In this document: piece after piece, positions 6,314 through 11,173 of the stretch
Layout: every line of letters starts with the position of its first letter
Position numbering within the stretch: the stretch's first letter is position 1
Source of the DNA: Geminicoccaceae bacterium
GTDB lineage: Bacteria > Pseudomonadota > Alphaproteobacteria > Geminicoccales > Geminicoccaceae
Reading direction: 5' to 3'
Assembly (NCBI GenBank): GCA_020446285.1
Contig: JAGREZ010000436.1
Span: 1-11,173 of the forward strand
DNA: 11,173 nucleotides
Position numbers and translations under genes: made by a program
Notes under the pieces: model-generated
Databases searched by the model: none
What the model saw: the letters and a program-made list of their open reading frames with translations, nothing else
Told to the model about the DNA's origin: nothing

Positions 6314-6655
6314 GACGAGCCGGTTCCAGCCGCGATCCGCAATGGCCCGGACGACATCAGGCAGGCGGGTGCCGGTGCAGCACTCAAGAATACGAATTAA
6401 TTCCTTGACACACTGCGTGTTCGCGTTGCAAATGACAAGATGTCGTTTGCTCAATGAAAAAAACAGATACGTTTCCATGACGCGTTTCGGTTTCGGGCCG
6501 ACTTTCTTTGAAAGTTCTTTCGGTTCTCAACGTGAGATTATTCAAAATCTGAGAAAAACTCAACTTGCATGAAAAGACACTTCCGTCGGTGGTGTTTTTT
6601 TGCTGAAATCGAAAACAGAAAAACCTCTCCAACCTCAATGTCCGGAACAGGAAAC
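6314..6655. other. A/T-richer divergent spacer between OppA-like and DUF883 genes
   Basis: This 342-base spacer separates two divergent genes and should hold both promoters. It contains a TTGACA at 6405-6410 on the plus strand without a good -10 at the right distance. A ten-base palindrome GAATTAATTC lies at 6394-6403, inside a wider imperfect repeat flanked by TCAAG (6384-6388) and CTTGA (6404-6408). Interlocking repeats ACTTTC-TTT-GAAAGT (6501-6515) and TCTCA-ACG-TGAGA (6525-6537) are also present. None can be assigned to a named regulator. I found no convincing gene or RNA in it. Confidence 0.4.
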
Positions 6656-6952
6656 ATGGCGACCAAGGAAGAACTCGAACAGGAACTGGCCAAAGCCCGC
6701 AGCGACATGAAGCTGATGGCGTCGATGGTCAGCGATCGTGCCGGCAGCATCGCCGGAACCGCTTCGGAACTGGCATCGGAGCATCTGGGCGATCTTTCCG
6801 ACGATGCACGGCGCATGATCGACGAGGCGATGGACGAGGGCCGGCGGATGCGCGGTGCCGTCGAGGAGCAGATACGATCCAACCCGATCGCGGCCGCTGC
6901 CATCGCCTTTGCCGCGGGGCTCTTTCTGGCGAAACTGCTGGGCAGGAAATGA
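6656..6952 (+). CDS. DUF883/ElaB-YqjD-like membrane-anchored protein
   Basis: The product is 98 residues. A long charged amphipathic helical region (about 1-75, starting MATKEELEQELAKARSDMK) is followed by a single C-terminal transmembrane segment (NPIAAAAIAFAAGLFLAKLL, about 76-95) and a basic end GRK. This is the layout of the ElaB/YqjD/DUF883 family, tail-anchored inner-membrane proteins; E. coli YqjD and ElaB associate with ribosomes in stationary phase. ATG 6656 is preferred because AGGA and GGAA lie just upstream; ATG 6638 in the same frame lacks a ribosome binding site. The stop overlaps the next start by four bases. DUF883-type and holin-like genes often sit side by side in proteobacteria. 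The precise role here is unknown. Confidence 0.8.
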   Translation: MATKEELEQELAKARSDMKLMASMVSDRAGSIAGTASELASEHLGDLSDDARRMIDEAMDEGRRMRGAVEEQIRSNPIAAAAIAFAAGLFLAKLLGRK

Positions 6953-7347
6953 AGGGGCTGGGCCTCGCTGCGAGAGCCCTCGCGCGCCATGCAGGGAGGC
7001 AGGCAAGGGAGAAGGCGAAACACGCTGTCCTGCTGGCTTCCCTGTTCGCGCTCGCCGGTCTGTTCGTCATGGGCGGCATCCTGTTTCTCGTGCTCGCGCT
7101 CTTTTTCGCACTCGCCGAACCGTTCGGGGAAGGTGCCGCCGCTCTCATCACCGCTCTCGTCCTGCTGCTGATCGCTGCCGCCTTCGCCCTTGGCGCCATG
7201 GCCATGAAACGGCGCGACGCGAAACAGCCGGCGGTTCCCCTGTCGGCAATGGGGTCGTCGGCAGCCGGATCGAAGGGAACCGCAAAAGCCGGCCCCGCCA
7301 TCGTCGCCGCCGCCTTCCTCGCCGGCCTCCTTGCCGGCAGGGATTGA
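6949..7347 (+). CDS. holin-like (phage holin superfamily III/DUF1469-type) membrane protein
   Basis: The product is 132 residues. A basic amphipathic start is followed by two strong transmembrane segments at about 27-52 (LLASLFALAGLFVMGGILFL) and 60-85 (ALITALVLLLIAAAFALGAM). A cytosolic basic linker comes next, then a short hydrophobic C-terminal stretch (AIVAAAFLAGLLAG). The two-helix hairpin fits the putative holin-X/DUF1469 group. Despite the name these are usually chromosomal envelope or stress proteins, and no phage genes are nearby. The four-base ATGA overlap with the DUF883-like gene shows coupled expression. Topology is clear from sequence; the family is assigned by overall pattern, and function is unknown. 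Confidence 0.7.
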   Translation: MKGLGLAARALARHAGRQAREKAKHAVLLASLFALAGLFVMGGILFLVLALFFALAEPFGEGAAALITALVLLLIAAAFALGAMAMKRRDAKQPAVPLSAMGSSAAGSKGTAKAGPAIVAAAFLAGLLAGRD

Positions 7348-7366
7348 AGACAGGAAATCCGCCGCC

Positions 7367-7405
7367 AGAGCGGATCCCGATCACATGCGATCGGTCTGCC
7401 GCTCT
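7367..7405 (+). terminator. two-part stem-loop after the holin-like gene
   Basis: AGAGCGG (7367-7373) pairs with CCGCTCT (7399-7405), and inside it CCGATC (7377-7382) pairs with GATCGG (7389-7394) around a six-base loop. The structure begins 20 bases after the holin-like stop and is followed by the T-containing stretch atctcgttgtttc, not a clean T-run. It is a plausible terminator for the two-gene transcript. Confidence 0.5.
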
Positions 7406-7433
7406 ATCTCGTTGTTTCGCCGCGTTTCCTGAT

Positions 7434-7457
7434 CGTTCAGGTGGTTCCACCTGAACG
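7434..7457. terminator. perfect 11-bp inverted repeat between convergent genes
   Basis: CGTTCAGGTGG (7434-7444) and CCACCTGAACG (7447-7457) are perfect inverted arms separated by TT. The element lies between the ends of two convergent genes (stops at 7347 and 7503), so it could terminate from both sides. It lacks a flanking T-run and has an unusually tight loop, so a regulator-binding palindrome is an alternative. Confidence 0.45.
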
Positions 7458-7502
7458 GGAAATGCTAACGACCGGCAGCATCCGTTTCAGGACGTTCCCG
7501 CA

Positions 7503-8429
7503 TCATGCGGTCTCTTGCATCCGCTGCATCAGACTCATGGCGGTCATCAGGTCGAGATGGGCGCCGCCGCCATTCTTGAAGACGGTGATTTCGTCCAGCG
7601 ATGATCGTCCGCTGATCCGTCCGGTCGCCAGATCGAAGAGGTCACCACGGATCGCCTGTTCGTCGATGGCACCGCTTTCCATCGGCTGGACGAGGTCGCC
7701 GGCTATTCCCACCGTCGACCATGGCGCGTCGACGAAGACCGATCCCCGTTGCACGGTCTCGTCGTCACATTCGCGCATCCGGGGAGTGAAGCCGCCGACG
7801 AGATCGACATGCGCCCCTTTCCTCAGCAACGCGCCGCGAATGAGCGGGGAGAGGCTGCCAGTGGCGCTGGAGATGATGTCCGCCTCCGCGAGTGCCGGGT
7901 CCAGATCCTCCACGGCCTCGCCGCCGCAGAGCGTGGCGAGGCGTTCGGCGCGCTCGCCTGTCCGGTTCCAGACGAGCACCCGTTCGATGTCCGGACGCAC
8001 GCATCGATGCGCCTCGATGAGCCAGGGTGCCAGATCACCGGCGCCGATCATGAGCAGCGTGTGCGCATCCGGCCTTGCGAGATACCGGGCCCCGAGGGCG
8101 GAGTCCGCCGCCGTCTTGCGGAAGGTGAGGGCCTCGCCGTCGATCACCGCGAGCGGCCGCCCGTCACAGCCATCGAAGAGGACATAGACGCCCTGAACCG
8201 TCGGACGACCGCGCGCCCCGTTTCCGGGAAAGCTCGTCACCAGCTTGGCGCCGAGCGCCCGCCCGTCCTGCCATGCGGGGAGCAGAAGACAGCCATTGTC
8301 GCCCTTTTCCAGCAGGATGCGACCGATCTCCGCAGGCTGTTCGCGGTGCGCCGCGTCCAGATCGTCGATCAATGTCGCAAACGGAAGTGTCCGATGGACA
8401 GTATCGGCATCGACGAGGACGGGTTTCAC
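7503..8429 (-). CDS. ornithine cyclodeaminase/mu-crystallin family protein
   Basis: The product is 308 residues, normal for this family. Members are NAD(P)-dependent enzymes: ornithine cyclodeaminase, or reductases of cyclic imino acids such as pyrroline-2-carboxylate, alanine or lysine dehydrogenase-like forms. Visible features are the substrate-side GAKLVTSFPGN with Lys62, LTFRKTAADSALGARYLA with Arg104, the Rossmann glycines IGAGDLA (about 128-134) and the following strand VLVWNRTGER. SSATGSLSPLI and VDLVGGFTPRMRE come next, and FKNGGGAHLDL stands where the family usually has a FKSVG-like block. GGGGAG lies six bases before the ATG. It is transcribed away from the flavin oxidoreductase gene across only 65 bases. 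A reductive role on a cyclic imino acid is as likely as true ornithine cyclodeaminase activity. Confidence 0.88.
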   Translation of the reverse strand: MKPVLVDADTVHRTLPFATLIDDLDAAHREQPAEIGRILLEKGDNGCLLLPAWQDGRALGAKLVTSFPGNGARGRPTVQGVYVLFDGCDGRPLAVIDGEALTFRKTAADSALGARYLARPDAHTLLMIGAGDLAPWLIEAHRCVRPDIERVLVWNRTGERAERLATLCGGEAVEDLDPALAEADIISSATGSLSPLIRGALLRKGAHVDLVGGFTPRMRECDDETVQRGSVFVDAPWSTVGIAGDLVQPMESGAIDEQAIRGDLFDLATGRISGRSSLDEITVFKNGGGAHLDLMTAMSLMQRMQETA

Positions 8430-8494
8430 GGGCAGTCTCCCCTTGGGATGGGCATGCAGCCCGATGAAACGTTCAGGGGCAGGAGGATCTTGGA
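8430..8494. promoter_or_regulatory. 65-bp divergent control region
   Basis: This spacer must carry the signals for both divergent genes. It includes a ribosome binding site AGGAGG at 8481-8486, eight bases before ATG 8495, and GGGGAG on the other strand before ATG 8429. The space is too short for two independent promoters, so overlapping promoters and joint control are likely. I see no clear -35/-10 pair or palindrome. Confidence 0.5.
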
Positions 8495-10486
8495 ATGAAG
8501 GAAGGAAGGCAGGTGCTGAAACATCTCTTCCAGCCGCTCACCATCCGTCACCGGACCCTCAGGCATCGCCTCAATTTCGGCGCCCATACCGCCAATATGG
8601 CGGAAGGCGGTCTGCCGGGCGAGCGTCATCTGGGCTACTATCGCGAGCGGGCGATGGGCGGTGCGGCGATGATCGTGGTCGAGCCCGTTCCCGTACACCC
8701 TTCCGCCGTCCTCACGCGCGGCAACTTCCTTGCCGGCAACGATGCGGTCATTCCCGGTTTCAGACGCATCACCGAGGCCTGCCATGCGTTCGGTACGGTG
8801 ATGATCCAGCAGCTCTACAGCGTCGGCCAGCATGGCGACATGGATATCAGCTTCCACCCGGCCTGGTCGCCATCGGGGCTGCCATCCTACCATGACAGCG
8901 ATGGCAGCCATGCGATGAGCATCGCCGAGATCGAGGAGATGATCGAGGCATTCGGCCAGGCGGCGAGGCGGGCGCACGAGAGCGGCTTCGACGGGGTGGA
9001 GCTCTTTGCGGCCTATCACGCGCTCATCGACCAGTTCTGGACGCCATGGTCGAACCGCCGCGAGGATGAATGGGGCGGCAGCCTCGACAATCGCACACGC
9101 TTTTCCACACGCATCATCGAGCGCATCCGGCAGCTCTGCGGCGAGGATTTCATCATCGGCATGGCGGTGAGCGCCGATCCCGATGTCGCGGTGGCGCTTT
9201 CTGTCGAGAACCTTCAGGAAATCGTCGCATGGCATGATGCGCGCGGGCTGATCGACTATGTGACCTGCGGCACCGGCAGCTATTTCGATTTCCACAAACT
9301 CATTCCGACCGTCCTCTACGAGGACAAGCTCGGCGCGCCCTTCGCCGAAGCGCTGAAGCAGGTCGCAAGGCATGTCCGCGTGCAGGCCGAGAGTCACATC
9401 CGCACGCCCGAGAACGCCGATACAGTGATCGGTGCGGGGCAGGCCGACATGGTCTCGATCGTGCGCGGGCAGATTGCCGATCCGCACATGGTGACAAAGG
9501 CAGCCGAAGGACGCCTCGAGGACATCCGCCCCTGCCTTTCCTGCAACCAGAAATGCTGGGGCCGGCGCTATCGCGATCTCTATATCAGCTGCGTCATCAA
9601 TCCATCCGCCGGACACGAGTTCCTCTGGGGCGGCGATCGCTTCGAGCCGGCGTCCGCACCGAAGCGCGTTCTGGTCGTCGGCGGCGGGCCGGCGGGTCTC
9701 GAATGCGCACGGGTGGCAGCCGAACGCGGACATCGGGTGATACTCGCCGAGGCCGGCGCGAAACTCGGCGGCCAGTTCCGGCTGGCCGGGGCGCAGCCAC
9801 GCCGCGCGCAGATCCAGGACTATATCGACTGGCAGGAGCGCCAGCTCGCACGATTGCAGGTCGAGATCCGCCTCAACACATTCGTCGAGGAAGACGAGCT
9901 CGACAGTTTCGACGTCGAGGTTCTCGTCGTCGCCACCGGCTCGCTGCCGCGTGAAACCGGTTTCCAGCGCGCGTTGCCGGCAATGGAGGTGCTGCCCGGC
10001 GCCGACAGGACGAACGTGCATTCCATCCAGGAGGTCATGTCCCGCGAGGCGCGCTGCGGCAGACGGGTGGTCATCGTCGACGAGATGGGGCACTGGCACG
10101 GACCGGGGACAGCGTGGCATCTGGCCGAGGCCGGGCACGAGGTGGTGCTGGTCGCGTCCCATTCCTCGATCGCCGCCCGCATCGCCGGAACATCCGTCGA
10201 CTGGCCGCTGCGGCGCAAGCTCAAGGCGCTGGGTGTGCGCCACTTCGTCGAACATGCGGTGAAGGCCTGGAACGGTGACGCAGCCATTCTCGTCGACCTG
10301 CGCGACGGCGAGGAGATCCGCATCGAAGGGGATACGCTCGTTCTTGCAACCGCGACCGGGAGCGTTGCCGACCTTGCCGGCCATGCCATCGCCAGCATCG
10401 AAACCCACATCATCGGCGACGCGGTGGCCCCGCGCCTCGCCGACATGGCGATCCACGAGGGCCGGGTTCTGGGGCTGAAGCTCTGA
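8495..10486 (+). CDS. flavin/[4Fe-4S] oxidoreductase, dienoyl-CoA reductase/TMADH family
   Basis: The product is 663 residues in the three-part layout of 2,4-dienoyl-CoA reductase, trimethylamine dehydrogenase and N-methylproline demethylase. An OYE-type FMN barrel spans about 1-340 (LFQPLTIRHR, then HALIDQFWTPWSNRREDEWGG with the NRR...DEWGGS signature near 187-196). The iron-sulfur cluster motif C-x2-C-x3-C-x11-C is complete at Cys347, 350, 354 and 366. An FAD/NAD(P)-binding half follows with VVGGGPAGLECA (about 394-405) and a second nucleotide site around 525-540 (IVDEMGHWHGPGTAWHLAEA). That last motif and QFW-TP lean toward amine demethylases rather than dienoyl-CoA reductase, but this is from memory of family patterns. 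The start has AGGAGG eight bases upstream. Oxidative demethylation of an N-methylated amino acid is the preferred inference. Confidence 0.87.
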   Translation: MKEGRQVLKHLFQPLTIRHRTLRHRLNFGAHTANMAEGGLPGERHLGYYRERAMGGAAMIVVEPVPVHPSAVLTRGNFLAGNDAVIPGFRRITEACHAFGTVMIQQLYSVGQHGDMDISFHPAWSPSGLPSYHDSDGSHAMSIAEIEEMIEAFGQAARRAHESGFDGVELFAAYHALIDQFWTPWSNRREDEWGGSLDNRTRFSTRIIERIRQLCGEDFIIGMAVSADPDVAVALSVENLQEIVAWHDARGLIDYVTCGTGSYFDFHKLIPTVLYEDKLGAPFAEALKQVARHVRVQAESHIRTPENADTVIGAGQADMVSIVRGQIADPHMVTKAAEGRLEDIRPCLSCNQKCWGRRYRDLYISCVINPSAGHEFLWGGDRFEPASAPKRVLVVGGGPAGLECARVAAERGHRVILAEAGAKLGGQFRLAGAQPRRAQIQDYIDWQERQLARLQVEIRLNTFVEEDELDSFDVEVLVVATGSLPRETGFQRALPAMEVLPGADRTNVHSIQEVMSREARCGRRVVIVDEMGHWHGPGTAWHLAEAGHEVVLVASHSSIAARIAGTSVDWPLRRKLKALGVRHFVEHAVKAWNGDAAILVDLRDGEEIRIEGDTLVLATATGSVADLAGHAIASIETHIIGDAVAPRLADMAIHEGRVLGLKL

Positions 10487-10586
10487 TGGCCCGCGCGCAT
10501 CGGGCATCCCGTCTTTCGAGGATGTTCGCCAAAGCCGGTCTGATATGATTGAATGCTCGCAATCCGGGAATTTTCACGGGGAGAGA
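10487..10586 (+). promoter_or_regulatory. spacer with possible promoter for the RpiR-like gene
   Basis: A good -10-like hexamer TATGAT lies at 10544-10549, about 40 bases before the RpiR-like start. No strong -35 box is found at 16-18 bases upstream, so an activator-dependent or weak promoter is possible. No terminator is obvious after the oxidoreductase, and read-through from it is also possible. Confidence 0.35.
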
Positions 10587-11173
10587 ATGCAGGAATCCGG
10601 AATGAACGATGGTGGCGGGACGGCGAACAGCGACCTGCTCGGCCACATTCACGATGTCATGCCCTCGCTGTCGCGCACCCAGACCAAGGTCGCCTCGGCG
10701 ATCCTGACCTATCCGCGACTGTTCGTCGAGAAATCGATCGAGGAACTGGTGCCGTGGATCGGAGTATCGGCACCGACGATCATCCGTTTCTGCCGTACGG
10801 TGGGTTGCGACGGATTGCGCGATCTCAAACTCAAGGTGATGGGTACCATGAGTGTGGGAGCGCGCTATTTCGAAAGCCCCGCACCGCCCACGACTTTCGA
10901 GGACATGCGCGAACAGGTGGCGATGCGCGCGCAATTCGGTATCACCAATGCGATGCGCATACCGCCACAGGTCATCGAGCAGGCAATCGACCGGCTGTTG
11001 CAGGCGCGTGTGATCTACGCCTTCGGCAGCGGCGGAGTATCCAACTGGCTGTGCGAGGAAATCCGCAACCGGCTGTTCCGCATCGGACTGACCATCATTC
11101 CCTGCTCCGATGGTGTCATGCAATCGATGTTCGCGGCGACGGTACGGCGCGATGACATCGTCCTTTGCTGTTC
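10587..11173 (+). CDS. RpiR/MurR-family transcriptional regulator (3' end cut off)
   Basis: The frame is open to the window edge, giving 195 residues of a protein that should be about 280-300. The N-terminal RpiR helix-turn-helix domain is visible at about 15-90: MPSLSRTQTKVASAILTYP, then SIEELVPWIGVSAPTIIRFC and the RDLKLKV helix. The start of a SIS domain follows at about 145 (ARVIYAFGSGGVSNWLCEEI). In this family the SIS domain usually senses a phosphosugar, but RpiR-type proteins also control amino-acid and amine catabolism. ATG 10587 follows GGGGAG at three bases; ATG 10602, five codons later, follows AGGA at seven bases and is equally possible. Its position beside the oxidoreductase suggests it controls that cluster, which is inference. 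Confidence 0.88.
   Translation, partial: MQESGMNDGGGTANSDLLGHIHDVMPSLSRTQTKVASAILTYPRLFVEKSIEELVPWIGVSAPTIIRFCRTVGCDGLRDLKLKVMGTMSVGARYFESPAPPTTFEDMREQVAMRAQFGITNAMRIPPQVIEQAIDRLLQARVIYAFGSGGVSNWLCEEIRNRLFRIGLTIIPCSDGVMQSMFAATVRRDDIVLCC

Noticed and set aside
6572..6600. Possible attenuator with a T7 run before the DUF883-like gene
   Set aside because: The preceding stem would have only about four pairs (ACAC/GTGT) with a large loop, too weak to call a terminator.
6949..7347. Prophage signal from the holin-like protein
   Set aside because: No endolysin, structural or integrase genes are nearby. Such holin-like proteins paired with DUF883 genes are common chromosomal envelope proteins.
8470..8477. 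CGTTCAGG in the divergent spacer, matching half of the 7434-7457 palindrome
   Set aside because: Only eight bases match and the other arm is absent, so a shared operator is not supported.
8426..10507. A 693-codon open frame on the minus strand opposite the flavin oxidoreductase
   Set aside because: It runs fully antisense to a gene with clear cofactor motifs. Its composition (His/Asp/Arg/Ala-rich, no domains) is the usual mirror of GC-rich codon bias.

Overview
The window reads as chromosomal DNA of a GC-rich Gram-negative bacterium, most likely an alphaproteobacterium. This is inferred from strong G/C third-codon bias, Sec signal peptides, an outer-membrane beta-barrel and the gene families present; no rRNA or marker gene is in view. 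Only the toxin-antitoxin segment (about 420-1150) and the spacer at 6380-6655 look clearly richer in A/T.

Layout. 1-374: poorly understood, perhaps the tail of a small plus-strand gene. 420-1147: a HigB2/RelE-type toxin and XRE antitoxin pair with a self-contained promoter/operator region. 4477-1217, minus strand: four genes in one direction, namely two small exported proteins, a C39-type lipoprotein peptidase and an outer-membrane barrel protein. 6313-4700, minus strand: an OppA-like solute-binding protein without permease genes. 6656-7347, plus strand: two overlapping genes for a DUF883/ElaB-like membrane-anchored protein and a holin-like membrane protein. 8429-7503, minus strand: an ornithine cyclodeaminase/mu-crystallin family protein, divergent from 8495-10486, a large flavin/[4Fe-4S] oxidoreductase of the dienoyl-CoA reductase/trimethylamine dehydrogenase family. 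10587-end: an RpiR-family regulator cut by the window edge.

The most interesting region is the minus-strand group 4477-1217. Its order (small exported proteins, C39-type peptidase, coiled-coil plus barrel protein) matches the Fap functional-amyloid operon of Pseudomonas (FapA/B/C, FapD, FapF), but it is reduced and its small proteins are not recognisable Fap subunits. Both small proteins begin, right after the predicted signal-peptidase site, with the same 16-residue pattern E-P-x-x-L-x(4)-M-D-G-I-T-A-G. This has the hydrophobic spacing of the double-glycine leaders cut by C39 peptidases. The inferred model is Sec export, trimming at the A-G site by the periplasmic lipoprotein peptidase, then passage through the barrel to the cell surface.

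The right-hand cluster (imino-acid reductase-like protein, TMADH-like demethylase/oxidoreductase, RpiR regulator) suggests catabolism of an N-methylated or cyclic amino acid. The substrate cannot be read from sequence alone.
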